From positions 1 to 64,000 of the forward strand of contig NZ_JAXOFX010000013.1 in assembly GCF_034427655.1 (NCBI RefSeq): DNA of 64,000 nucleotides, read 5' to 3'. This document shows, piece after piece, positions 33,957 through 42,575 of this stretch. The position numbers were made by a program, and so were the translations under genes. Numbering within the stretch: the stretch's first letter is position 1; the number at the start of each line of letters is the position of its first letter. The notes beneath the pieces are model-generated. The model was not told where the DNA came from. It was given only the letters and a program-made list of their open reading frames with translations, and did not search any database. The stretch is from Robertmurraya_A mangrovi. Its GTDB lineage: Bacteria; Bacillota; Bacilli; Bacillales; Cytobacillaceae.

Positions 33957-34865
33957 CTATTCATTCGTTTTAACAAAGCGAATCGTGATATCCTGACGAA
34001 CTTGTTCAGAAGGTGAAACGGCGTACTCGATTTTTTGGTCATTTACATAAATCTCAGTTGCTAGTGAATTACCAACAACGATAAAAGCTTCTGTTTCTTT
34101 TGAATAATCAATGGTCTCGCTTTCCTTTTCTCCACCCTTTTTAAGAAGGCCTTGGAAGAAAGAATAGCCCTTACCATTTTTCATATTTACCCAAGTTTCA
34201 CCAGTTGAAACTAGCTTTACTTCAAACTTCTCAGCATTCTTTAATTCGAAAGTCGTTTTACTTCCATTTGCTTCAACCACCGCTATCTCTTGAGCAGGAA
34301 CTTCTGGTTCAGTCTCTTCGGTTGTATCTTCGGTCTCTTCCGCCGTCTCCTCGTCTGTACCGTCTGTTTCATCCGTTTCGTCTGCTTTCGTTAAATCCTC
34401 TGAGGTTTCATATGTGATCTCTTGGTTATCTTTATTAACTGGTTCCTCTGATTCATCTCCAGCACTTTTCTGGACAAAGTAATAAATCAAAACTAAGGCA
34501 CCAATGACAAAAGCAAAAATGAGGATTTTCGGAAGCAAGTCTAGAATCTTTGAACTTCTCTCGCCCATGTCTTTCCTTGTTTGAACTCTTGAAAGTTTAT
34601 CAGGCAGATCATCATTATATGTACTAGGAATATCTTGGCTGTATGCTTGAAAAAGTTCTTCCGGGTCTAGGTTGACAGCTTCAGCATACTGCTTAATAAA
34701 TGCACGAACATAAAAGGATCCGGGCATCACTTTGTAATTACCTTCTTCAATTCCTGTTAAATACCGCTTTTGTATTTTAGTTACAGCTTGTAAATCGTCT
34801 AAGCTCATTCCCTTCGCTTGGCGAGCTTCTTTTAGTCGATTCCCTAATTCCGTCAACGATAACAC
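33957..34865 (-). CDS. rodZ: RodZ-type cell-shape protein (YmfM)
   Basis: A 302-residue bitopic membrane protein linking MreB filaments to the wall machinery. Residues 4-70 are an XRE-like helix-turn-helix (LGNRLKEARQAKGMSLDDLQ). A membrane segment lies at about 113-135, then a long Asp/Glu/Thr-rich linker (140-195) and a DUF4115 beta domain (200-300). It is the partner type for MreBH encoded at 10 kb. In the ymfK-rodZ-pgsA order of Bacillus, but with a strong terminator right after the stop. Confidence 0.93.
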   Translation of the reverse strand: MLSLTELGNRLKEARQAKGMSLDDLQAVTKIQKRYLTGIEEGNYKVMPGSFYVRAFIKQYAEAVNLDPEELFQAYSQDIPSTYNDDLPDKLSRVQTRKDMGERSSKILDLLPKILIFAFVIGALVLIYYFVQKSAGDESEEPVNKDNQEITYETSEDLTKADETDETDGTDEETAEETEDTTEETEPEVPAQEIAVVEANGSKTTFELKNAEKFEVKLVSTGETWVNMKNGKGYSFFQGLLKKGGEKESETIDYSKETEAFIVVGNSLATEIYVNDQKIEYAVSPSEQVRQDITIRFVKTNE

Positions 34866-34876
34866 CTTCCAATGTA

Positions 34877-35668
34877 TTAAAAATCAAATCCACCAAAATC
34901 AGAATCGGAGAACATGTTATTTCGTTCGACCACATCATACTTAATGACTTCATCATCATCATTTCGGAGTTCAATAATATAATCAAAGTCTGACAATGAA
35001 TACTCGGTATTTTGAACAAAAATATCCGGATGTTCTACCACTTTTACCGCAGGCAGACGCATAATTTCACGAACTAATTGCCAATGACGTTCGTTGGCTC
35101 TTCTCGTTGATACGATTCCATCAAGTATGAATAGGTTGTTCTCATTGTATTCATCCTCAATTAACTGGTTTCGAATCGTTTGTTTTAATAAAGTTGAAGA
35201 TACAAAAAGCCATCTTTTATTCGCACAAACACTAGAGGCAACAATAGATTCTGTCTTCCCCACTCGAGGCATTCCTCTAATTCCGATGAGCTTATGACCT
35301 TCCTGCTTAAATAATTCTGCCATAAAATCAACTAATAGTCCAAGTTCGTCCCTGACAAATCGGAACGTTTTCTTATCATCTGCATCCCTTTGAATATAAC
35401 GACCATGTCTAACAGCTAAACGATCTCGTAATTTAGGCTCACGAAGCTTAATTACTTTTATTGTATCCATCGTTTTCAAAATAGACTCTAATCTTTGGAT
35501 TTGTTCGTAATCTTTTGCCAAAATTAACAATCCACGACGTCCCTCATCCACACCGTTTATGGTCACAATATTAATAGATAGCATTCCCATTAAGGACGCG
35601 ATGTCACCTAGTAGACCAGGTCGATTTTTCATTATTTCATATTCTAAATACCATTCTATTTTCTCCAT
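34877..35668 (-). CDS. ymfK: YmfK (DUF3388) with ACT-like and P-loop segments
   Basis: A 263-residue conserved Bacillus protein of unknown function. Residues 5-75 resemble an ACT-type regulatory domain (EWYLEYEIMKNRPGLLGDIA, SINIVTINGVD). Residues 132-139, GMPRVGKT, fit Walker A exactly, followed by SIVASSVCANKRWLFVSSTL and the FILDGIVS-like strand NLFILDGIVST as a possible Walker B. This looks like a small-molecule-sensing NTPase, which is inference. It lies 11 bases upstream of rodZ and probably shares its transcript. GGAGG precedes the ATG. Confidence 0.82.
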   Translation of the reverse strand: MEKIEWYLEYEIMKNRPGLLGDIASLMGMLSINIVTINGVDEGRRGLLILAKDYEQIQRLESILKTMDTIKVIKLREPKLRDRLAVRHGRYIQRDADDKKTFRFVRDELGLLVDFMAELFKQEGHKLIGIRGMPRVGKTESIVASSVCANKRWLFVSSTLLKQTIRNQLIEDEYNENNLFILDGIVSTRRANERHWQLVREIMRLPAVKVVEHPDIFVQNTEYSLSDFDYIIELRNDDDEVIKYDVVERNNMFSDSDFGGFDF

Positions 35669-35984
35669 GGAAAACCTCCTTAGTAACTAGAAAGAAAAAA
35701 CACTCAAAATATAAATCAGAAGTAACGCCTGATGTACAAGCGACAATTTTTAGCAAATTTTTATCTAGCTACTATAATATATGATTTTCTATGAAGATAA
35801 AAGGAAAAAGGGTGAAGAAATCGCTTGTTCTTAAAAGGTGGCTCTTTTTTTGAAATCGTGGTGTACTTTAAATTCATCATTTACCTAGCAAAAACATGTC
35901 CTACGTAAATTCTAGGCATATTTGTTTTAGACCAATTAATGTCTAATTACACCGCGCTTTCCTAATTTAACCATCCCTATTTAT
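35669..35984. other. intergenic region upstream of ymfK
   Basis: About 315 AT-rich bases holding the ymfK ribosome site at the left. I see no convincing promoter, gene or structure, apart from the terminator that follows at 35985. Confidence 0.5.
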
Positions 35985-36013
35985 GAAAAAAGAGAGAGAT
36001 ATTTCACCTCTCT
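35985..36013 (-). terminator. terminator ending the ymfJ transcript
   Basis: AGAGAGAG and CTCTCTCT arms pair around GTGAAATAT, followed by TTTTTTC on the minus strand. It lies about 160 bases beyond ymfJ. Confidence 0.8.
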
Positions 36014-36069
36014 CTTGATGCTGAATTATAGAATAAAGCTTCATGCGAATGAGCTTGGCCCATAGCGAA

Positions 36070-36165
36070 ATCTATACTCTAATAGTAGAGTCGGGGCGAC
36101 TTAACCGAAAGAGTAGAAACTACCCTTTATGAATGGTAAAAAAGTTGGAGTCGCCCCAAAAAGTT
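36070..36165 (-). ncRNA. structured 3' region of ymfJ, possible small RNA
   Basis: GGGGCGACT (36092-36100) is inversely repeated as AGTCGCCCC (36150-36158), closing a 49-base interior that contains GTAG-AAA-CTAC. Just outside is a perfect hairpin ACTCTA-ATAG-TAGAGT (36074-36089). With the terminator at 35985 this forms a multi-hairpin tail of about 180 bases. It matches no riboswitch I know. Confidence 0.4.
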
Positions 36166-36172
36166 CCTATGG

Positions 36173-36436
36173 TTACGCTTTTGCGCCACCATCGTTTTGA
36201 ACAAGTTTCACCATCATATTCGCAATAGCGTGTTGCTCTTCAGGTGAAGCAACTGACCAAAGATCAGCTAACACTTTTTCTTGATCATTTTTAGCTTCAA
36301 CTTGGCTAGCTAAATAATCTCCAATTTGATAAGCAAGATCGTTAATAACATCCTTGCTCATCCCTTCATTTTGAGCATGGTGAAGGCGATCACCTAAGAA
36401 GTCTTTCCATTGTTCCCAGTTATCTAAAACAGACAT
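36173..36436 (-). CDS. ymfJ: YmfJ (DUF3243), small conserved protein
   Basis: An 87-residue helical cytoplasmic protein conserved in Bacillaceae with no known function. It starts MSVLDNWEQWKDFLGDRLHH and contains the DUF3243 run of amphipathic helices (GDYLASQVEAKNDQEKVLAD, ATIANMMVKLV-like end). AAGGAGG lies before the ATG. It follows ymfI by about 100 bases and has an unusually long, structured 3' region. Confidence 0.88.
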   Translation of the reverse strand: MSVLDNWEQWKDFLGDRLHHAQNEGMSKDVINDLAYQIGDYLASQVEAKNDQEKVLADLWSVASPEEQHAIANMMVKLVQNDGGAKA

Positions 36437-36539
36437 GGTATAACCTCCTTTAATAGTAGTACAAGTTTATTTTGTATCTTCAAGGGTAAATTATACATAC
36501 TGTTAGCAATAAAAATAGTGAGTTGAAACTAAATAGTGA

Positions 36540-37265
36540 TTAGGTATACCATCCGCCGTTAACACCGATGATTTGGCCAGTTATATACTCGGCCTTTTCT
36601 GATAAAAGAAAATGAACCGTATCAGCTACATGTTCAGGTTTCCCAACTTTACCTAAAGGAATATCTTGCTTTAGTTCTTCCATTTCATCCTCCGTAAATG
36701 AACTTAGCATAGGCGTTTGAATGGCCCCTGGAGCCACTCCATTTACTCTAATGCCATTTAAAGCTAATTCCTTGCTAAGTGCCTTCACAAAAGAAATTTG
36801 CGCACCTTTGACTGTTGAATAAAGAACTTCACAAGCAGCACCTGTTTGACCCCAAATAGACGATATAACAACAATGTTTCCATGATGTTTTGGTAACATT
36901 TTAGGCAGCAGTTGCTTTGTTAATAAAAGCGGACTAGTCACATGAACGTTAATCAGAGTTTCAACCGTACCCTCATCTAGGTCAAGCAACAAACCGTAAT
37001 GACTCACTCCACTATTATGAATGATTGCATCCAAAGAAAAAATGTTTTCTGCTATTTTTTTATATCCTTCTTTAGAGGCTAGATCAGCTTGTATAGGTAT
37101 ATATTCACGACCATATGTATTCTCCAGCTCACCCACGAGCTTAGAAATAGAATCTCTATTTTCATTATAGTGAAGGTAAAGGGAATACCCCTCCTCAGCT
37201 AATTTTCGAGCAATCGCTTGTCCAATTCCCCCACTTGCCCCCGTTACTAACGCAAACTTCTCCAT
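36540..37265 (-). CDS. ymfI: YmfI, short-chain dehydrogenase/reductase
   Basis: A 241-residue classical SDR resembling 3-oxoacyl-ACP reductases (FabG). The NAD(P)-binding motif is TGASGGIG (8-15), the structural motif is IHNSGVSHYG in place of NNAG, and the catalytic Ser and Tyr-x3-Lys are seen in VVISSIWGQTG and YSTVKGA. The C terminus EYITGQIIGVNGGWYT is typical. It lies directly downstream of the ymfFH peptidase pair, as in B. subtilis. The substrate is unknown. Confidence 0.9.
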   Translation of the reverse strand: MEKFALVTGASGGIGQAIARKLAEEGYSLYLHYNENRDSISKLVGELENTYGREYIPIQADLASKEGYKKIAENIFSLDAIIHNSGVSHYGLLLDLDEGTVETLINVHVTSPLLLTKQLLPKMLPKHHGNIVVISSIWGQTGAACEVLYSTVKGAQISFVKALSKELALNGIRVNGVAPGAIQTPMLSSFTEDEMEELKQDIPLGKVGKPEHVADTVHFLLSEKAEYITGQIIGVNGGWYT

Positions 37266-37310
37266 TTTTATTCTCCCCTAAGTTCTATTTATTTCAATTG
37301 TATAAAAGGA

Positions 37311-37336
37311 AAAAGCGTCGTAAAAACCGACGCTAA
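37311..37336 (-). terminator. terminator after ymfH
   Basis: AGCGTCG and CGACGCT pair around GTTTTTA, followed by TTTTTCCTTTT on the minus strand. Confidence 0.75.
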
Positions 37337-37343
37337 CTAATGT

Positions 37344-38630
37344 TTATTTTGGTACCACTTGGCATACCGTAAAACGGTCTTCAGCAAAGAACTCATTCGC
37401 TACATTTTGAACATCTTCTAAAGAAATGCTTTCAAGAGTAGGAACGACCCCAAATAAGTCCATCTCATTAAAAGCATAACGAGTAAATTGGTTGGCAATA
37501 TACTCTGGTGAGTTAATCGCACGTAAGAAAGCACCAATTTTCTTCTTTTTCGTCCGCTCTAGGCTTTCCTCTGTTAACAATCCGCCATTTTTCACTTCTA
37601 ATACCATTTGTTGAAGGACTTCTGCTAAGCGGTCCGGATCACGTGTATCTCCACCAATCATAGCAAATCCAAAGCCTTGCTCTTGAGTATAATCAAAAGA
37701 AAAAGTCTCGTCAATTAAGCCCTCTGTATACAGCTTATTATAGTTCTCTGAGCTCTTTGAAAATAACAAATCAAGTAAAACATTGGTGGATAATTCATTT
37801 TTCAACATCTGTTCTCCGCTTTGGTCTACATTTAATGCTTTAATACCAAACAGACACTTGGAAGTTTGCACGTTCATTTTTAAAACTTGTTTCTTCTCAG
37901 CCACTTCTTGGACTTCATCTTCAAATTGACGTTTAATTTCAACTTTCACATCAAACTTCTTTTTCGCTTGATTGTCTTTCACTTGCTTCATCATTTCCTC
38001 TACTTGAACAGGACCCACAATAAATAAAAGCATATTACTTGGGTGGTAGAAAGTATGATAGCACTCATATAGCATATCTTTCGTAATATGAGAAATGGAT
38101 TCAATCGTTCCCGCTATATCAATTTTCACAGGATGATTTTTATACATGTTTTGAATGACACCAAAGTACAGTCTCCAATCAGGATTATCGTCATACATCG
38201 TAATTTCCTGACCGATAATTCCTTTTTCCTTCTCAACTGTTTTTTCCGTAAAATAAGGCTCTTGAACAAAATCCATTAATGTATCTAAGTTTTGCTCCAC
38301 ATTGGATGTACTTGAGAAAAGGTAAGCCGTACGTGTAAAGGAAGTAAAGGCATTTGCCGATGCGCCTTGGCGACTAAACTGTTGAAACACGTCACCATCT
38401 TCTTTTTCAAAAAGTTTGTGCTCTAGAAAGTGAGCAATCCCATCCGGAACCTTAACAAGCTCTTCTTTCCCTAACGGAACGAAATGATTATCGATAGAGC
38501 CATACTTTGTTGTAAAAGTAGCGTATGTTTTATTAAACCCTTTTTTCGGAAGGATATAAACATCTAGCCCATTTTCAAGCTTTTCATAATAAAGCTCTTC
38601 TTGTAATTGCTCGAATGTAATCTTTTCCAT
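37344..38630 (-). CDS. ymfH: YmfH, M16 zinc metallopeptidase
   Basis: A 428-residue M16 peptidase with the inverted zinc motif HFLEH at 67-71 and the third ligand in the EKEKGIIGQEI segment downstream. It is the catalytic partner of YmfF, whose gene ends at its first base (one-base overlap). The homologous AlbF/AlbE pair of B. subtilis processes subtilosin, and such pairs fold as heterodimers; the substrate here is unknown. Cytoplasmic, no signal peptide. Confidence 0.9.
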   Translation of the reverse strand: MEKITFEQLQEELYYEKLENGLDVYILPKKGFNKTYATFTTKYGSIDNHFVPLGKEELVKVPDGIAHFLEHKLFEKEDGDVFQQFSRQGASANAFTSFTRTAYLFSSTSNVEQNLDTLMDFVQEPYFTEKTVEKEKGIIGQEITMYDDNPDWRLYFGVIQNMYKNHPVKIDIAGTIESISHITKDMLYECYHTFYHPSNMLLFIVGPVQVEEMMKQVKDNQAKKKFDVKVEIKRQFEDEVQEVAEKKQVLKMNVQTSKCLFGIKALNVDQSGEQMLKNELSTNVLLDLLFSKSSENYNKLYTEGLIDETFSFDYTQEQGFGFAMIGGDTRDPDRLAEVLQQMVLEVKNGGLLTEESLERTKKKKIGAFLRAINSPEYIANQFTRYAFNEMDLFGVVPTLESISLEDVQNVANEFFAEDRFTVCQVVPK

Positions 38631-39910
38631 TAGCTAATCGCCTCCGTTCCCGTTAAGAAATATATCGTATCTTGTTGAACTTTATTTGCCACACCGACGA
38701 TGGATTCTTTTGATACTTGCTCCATTTTTTCAAGCCATTCATCTAATGTTATGTTTTTCTTAGCTACCACATTATGATATAGAATTTCAACCATTCCTCT
38801 AGCTGTATCAATCGTTTCTAACAATTGATTTCTAATCACAGCCTTAGTCTGTTCAATTTCTTGATCAGTGAAATCACCTGACTGCATTGCTTGCATTTGC
38901 TCATTAACAATACGGACAGCTTGCTCGTAATTCTTTTCATCAATCCCTGACATGACCATCATAAGTCCTTTATGGCTTTCTAAACGGCTTCCTACGTAAT
39001 AAGCTAAACTAGCTTTTTCACGAACATTTAGGAACAGCTTAGAATGAGAGAAACCACCGAAAATGCCGTTAAATACCTGCAATGCATAGTAATCTTCGCT
39101 TCCATAAACGACATTTGTTCGATAGCCAATATTTAATTTCCCTTGCTTTACATCTTGCCTCTCCTTAACTTCATTCACTTGAGAAACACTTCTAGAAATT
39201 TGATTATCATTTAAACTAGGTATTCGAGCTTCAAATTGGAGAAGTTCTTTGCTAAAGCTTATTACTTCTTCTTCTTCCACATCCCCAATGATATATAAAT
39301 CTAGTTCATCCTCAGCCAGGGCTCTTTCGTAATACTGAAATAAACTTTCTGGTGTAATTCCTTCTACATCGTTTAACTCACCGTGTACATGTAAGGAGTA
39401 AGGTTCTTCTTTACACATTTCTTCAACTAGTCTAGAACTAGAATACTTCATCTTATCATCAAAAACCGATTGAATTCGTTGAGCTAATGCTCTCTTTTCC
39501 TTTGTCACTGTTTCTGACTCAAAGGAAGATCCATCACTATTAGGATTAGTAACGATTTCGGATAATAACTCAAGTCCTTTTTTAAGTAATGGAGTAGGAT
39601 CTGATAAGAACTTTTCATTCGCAATTTCTATAGAAATGCTGATTACGTGATATTCACCTTTTTTAGATAAATCAATGAACATGGATGCTCCGTATAAATC
39701 ATCTAAATAAGATCTCAATTTTGTTGTAGTTGGATAATTTTTTGTACTGCTTTGTAACACATATGGAAGTAAGGCTCTTTGCGTAACGTCCTCTTTGCTT
39801 AATGGAGCTTTCATTTTCCATACGATTGTATTGGTTTTGTATTTTTCTGTTTTTACGATGTGTAGTTTATATCCATTAAGTTCATGGACTGCCTCAGAGA
39901 TAACCGTCAT
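38630..39910 (-). CDS. ymfF: YmfF, M16 family subunit lacking the zinc motif
   Basis: A 426-residue M16-fold protein. The region where HxxEH should lie (residues 30-60, SKEDVTQRALLPYVLQSSTK) has no His-Glu pair, so it is expected to be non-catalytic. The C-terminal half retains M16 features such as GGFSHSKLFLNVREKASLAY and SRLESHKGLMMV. It overlaps ymfH by one base, which supports a heterodimer of equal subunits. GGAGGAT precedes the ATG. Confidence 0.9.
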   Translation of the reverse strand: MTVISEAVHELNGYKLHIVKTEKYKTNTIVWKMKAPLSKEDVTQRALLPYVLQSSTKNYPTTTKLRSYLDDLYGASMFIDLSKKGEYHVISISIEIANEKFLSDPTPLLKKGLELLSEIVTNPNSDGSSFESETVTKEKRALAQRIQSVFDDKMKYSSSRLVEEMCKEEPYSLHVHGELNDVEGITPESLFQYYERALAEDELDLYIIGDVEEEEVISFSKELLQFEARIPSLNDNQISRSVSQVNEVKERQDVKQGKLNIGYRTNVVYGSEDYYALQVFNGIFGGFSHSKLFLNVREKASLAYYVGSRLESHKGLMMVMSGIDEKNYEQAVRIVNEQMQAMQSGDFTDQEIEQTKAVIRNQLLETIDTARGMVEILYHNVVAKKNITLDEWLEKMEQVSKESIVGVANKVQQDTIYFLTGTEAIS

Positions 39911-40136
39911 GAATCCATCCTCCTTTAAATCTGTTTTCTAAATAGTATGTTGCACCTTAAAAGGATATCGTTATTATTCTTCCCTTAAAGAAGTATTTTT
40001 CATTTACATAATCGTTTTTCGTTGGCGGAAAACCTTAAACTTGCGTAACCTTAACCGGTAGCTATTTTATACTATACCCTTTTTGCTTTTTCAAGTTTTT
40101 GGGGGATTTGTTGATAAAATCCATTGTACAATGCCC
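39911..40136. other. intergenic region upstream of ymfF
   Basis: It contains the ymfF ribosome site and AT-rich sequence; I see no clear promoter before repeat copy 4. Confidence 0.4.
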
Positions 40137-40262
40137 GTTGATTTCCGCTCCGGGCACTTGCTTTCCGCAGGGAGTGGTGGGAGCCTCCTCGGCGTTACCG
40201 CCTGTGGGGTCTCCCATCCACTCTGTTCCTGCAGGAGTCAAGTGCCCTCCGCTACAATCAAC
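40137..40262 (+). repeat. palindromic repeat family A, copy 4 (126 bp)
   Basis: It begins GTTGATTTCCGCTCCGGGC and ends CCGCTACAATCAAC. Stems are GGCACTTG/CAAGTGCC, AGTGG/CCACT and the apex GGCG-TTAC-CGCC. Flanking bases (TGCCC before, TCAG after) are the same as around copy 5, so the true unit may be slightly longer. Confidence 0.92.
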
Positions 40263-40321
40263 TCAGTGTTCAAAGTTAAATCCTATTTTTTAAAAAAAAC
40301 ATCATTAGTTTTACCACATAT

Positions 40322-40347
40322 AAAAAACTCCATTAAAAAATGGAGTT
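40322..40347 (-). terminator. terminator overlapping the diguanylate cyclase stop codon
   Basis: AACTCCATT and AATGGAGTT form a 9-bp stem followed by TTTTTA; the TAA lies in the loop. Confidence 0.85.
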
Positions 40348-41427
40348 GACGGCTTGTAAGTTTGAATATTGTTCATGATTGATAAGATGTTTCCCGTCTT
40401 CAAATAATGCACGATTTTTGCCTTGCTTTTTGGCATCGTATAAGAGACGGTCTGCCTTGGATAGAAGTTGGTCACGAGATTGTAGACTGGTTGATTCGGA
40501 TACACCAAAGCTCATGGATACCTTCCAATGATCGTCAGTGAATGATAATTCATTCAATCCATTAAATACTTGCGAGAAAATCTCCACTAACTGTCTTTCT
40601 TCACAGTATGGAAAGATAAATGCAAATTCTTCTCCACCATACCTGAATGCCTTTCCATTGTTTGATGAAGCAACTTCTTTAAATAGCTTTCCAATTTGAC
40701 TTAATACTTGGTCCCCCATCATATGTCCGTAACGATCATTAATGAGTTTAAAGTAATCGATATCCCCCATAATGAGAACAAACGGCTTCTTTTGGTCAAG
40801 GGTATACTTTAATTCTTCCTGGAAGGACTTGTGATTATATAAACCAGTTAAATAGTCGGTGACCATTAATTCATAAAACTGTTCTTTTTCTCTCAGATGT
40901 TTTCTTTCTCTGACTACAATCATAGAACCGAATAAACCAACGACCCAAATAAAACAAAGATTTAATGAAAAAAGAATGACTGTCGTAAAGGAAATATTAC
41001 TTTCTAATGCTAGAATCATAGAATATCCAAGAGTGGAAAATATGGATGAAACAAATGCTCCCTTTGTTCTCCAATAAATCGTAGAGTGAATAATTAACAA
41101 GTAGGTAATAGGAAATAAAGGACTCGTCACCCCACCTGTTAAAATTAGTAACCAAATAAGTGCTACATAATCAAATACAATTCCTGCTTTTAATATAAAG
41201 GAAAAATATTTATTTTTTGAATTCATTCTCATTAAGGCTATATGTGCAAACGTCATATAAACCAAACCAACCGTTAAAAGTACAGGAAATGATGTATGGT
41301 TAAAATGAAGAAGTTCAGAAAACGGTGGAACATAAAATAAGATGGAAGCAACCGCTAAAAAAATCCAACGTAAATAGGAGAAAATCTTTTCAGTTTCATA
41401 ATCATCTAAATATAAGGAAAGTCGCAT
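40333..41427 (-). CDS. membrane diguanylate cyclase (GGDEF domain)
   Basis: A 364-residue protein with about six membrane segments (20-170) and a GGDEF domain (190-350). The active-site loop is GGEEF at 264-268, and the metal/substrate region is LIMGDIDYFKLINDRYGHMMGD, so it should make cyclic-di-GMP. The product-inhibition RxxD site just upstream of GGEEF is not present (VASSNNGKAFRY), so feedback inhibition is probably lost. It lies between the nucleoside importer and ymfF and is bounded by terminators on both sides. The input signal is unknown. Confidence 0.9.
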   Translation of the reverse strand: MRLSLYLDDYETEKIFSYLRWIFLAVASILFYVPPFSELLHFNHTSFPVLLTVGLVYMTFAHIALMRMNSKNKYFSFILKAGIVFDYVALIWLLILTGGVTSPLFPITYLLIIHSTIYWRTKGAFVSSIFSTLGYSMILALESNISFTTVILFSLNLCFIWVVGLFGSMIVVRERKHLREKEQFYELMVTDYLTGLYNHKSFQEELKYTLDQKKPFVLIMGDIDYFKLINDRYGHMMGDQVLSQIGKLFKEVASSNNGKAFRYGGEEFAFIFPYCEERQLVEIFSQVFNGLNELSFTDDHWKVSMSFGVSESTSLQSRDQLLSKADRLLYDAKKQGKNRALFEDGKHLINHEQYSNLQAVNSIF

Positions 41428-41550
41428 ATTATATACCCCGATAGATTGTTCGAATTACTCTTTAACATTTTACCATATTAAGGATGTAAACGAACAAACT
41501 TTCATTAGACAAGGTTCGTCAAACTTCCCATCTGTGCCTTCTCTTCAGAA

Positions 41551-41606
41551 AAAAAGAGATGTAATAATTGATCTACTTTTAGTAGAACTTTATTACATCT
41601 CTTTAA
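41551..41606 (-). terminator. terminator of the nup operon
   Basis: AAAGAGATGTAATAA and TTATTACATCTCTTT form a 15-bp stem with an inner TCTACT/AGTAGA hairpin, followed by TTTTTTTC on the minus strand. Confidence 0.88.
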
Positions 41607-41614
41607 TATAATTA

Positions 41615-42574
41615 TTATCTCTTCCCTTTTTCGTAAGGAGTTCCAAGAGCTTTCGGAGCTTCTGCACGTCCTACAAATCCAGTTAAAGCAAGGATAGTTA
41701 ATACGTAAGGAGCAATAATTAGGAAAACAGATGGAATTTCCTTAAGTAGCGGAATTTGTGCTCCAGTTATACTTAAAGATTGAGCAAATCCAAAGAATAA
41801 GGCTGCTCCCATCGCACCAAGTGGATGCCATTTACCAAAAATCATCGCTGCTAGTGCTAAGAATCCTTGTCCTGAAATTGTTCCACCTGTGAAGTTACCT
41901 GAAATCGATAGAGCATAAACCGCTCCACCAATACCCGCAAATACACCTGAAATCATAACCCCGATATAACGCATTCTTGTAACATTAATCCCCATCGTGT
42001 CTGCTGCCATTGGATGTTCCCCAACTGCACGCATTCGTAAACCAAATGGAGTCTTATAAATAATGTACCAAACTAATATAGCAATGAGTATTGCTAAGTA
42101 AGAAGTATAAGGAATACGCGAGAAGAAAATATCACCAATTACTGGTATATCTGATAAAAATGGTACATCCGATTTATTAATACGGAATTGTACGAAATCT
42201 GTTTGACCTTTATCAAAAATCTTCTTAATCAAGAATAAAGATAAACCAGCAGCTAAAAAGTTAATTGCCACACCACTTACCGTTTGGTCTGCTCTTAACG
42301 TGATACTTGCAACTGCATGCAGTAAAGAAAAGAGACCTGAAGCAAGTGCAGCTGCTAGAATGGCAATCCAAGGTGATGCTGCTCCTACTGTGTCTTGAAT
42401 CATTAGTGTTGTTAATACACCTGTAAATGCTCCAAATAACATAAGCCCTTCCAAGCCAATATTAACGACCCCAGAACGTTCACTAAATACTCCTCCAAGA
42501 GCAGTAAAAACTAGTGGAGCAGCTGTATATAAGGCAGCAGGAATAATAATTGCTAGAATTTCTAAGAAACTCAT
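41615..42574 (-). CDS. nupQ: nucleoside ABC importer, permease 2 (NupQ-like)
   Basis: A 319-residue integral membrane protein of the BPD_transp_2 family with about nine segments. The inner-membrane signature GERSGVVNIGLEGLMLFGAF (about 31-50) is typical of the bmp-linked permeases, as is RAVGEHPMAADTMGINVTR. Length equals B. subtilis NupQ. It is the last of four importer genes and starts two bases from nupP. Substrate nucleoside or guanosine is inferred from the family. Confidence 0.88.
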   Translation of the reverse strand: MSFLEILAIIIPAALYTAAPLVFTALGGVFSERSGVVNIGLEGLMLFGAFTGVLTTLMIQDTVGAASPWIAILAAALASGLFSLLHAVASITLRADQTVSGVAINFLAAGLSLFLIKKIFDKGQTDFVQFRINKSDVPFLSDIPVIGDIFFSRIPYTSYLAILIAILVWYIIYKTPFGLRMRAVGEHPMAADTMGINVTRMRYIGVMISGVFAGIGGAVYALSISGNFTGGTISGQGFLALAAMIFGKWHPLGAMGAALFFGFAQSLSITGAQIPLLKEIPSVFLIIAPYVLTILALTGFVGRAEAPKALGTPYEKGKR

Positions 42575-42575
42575 A

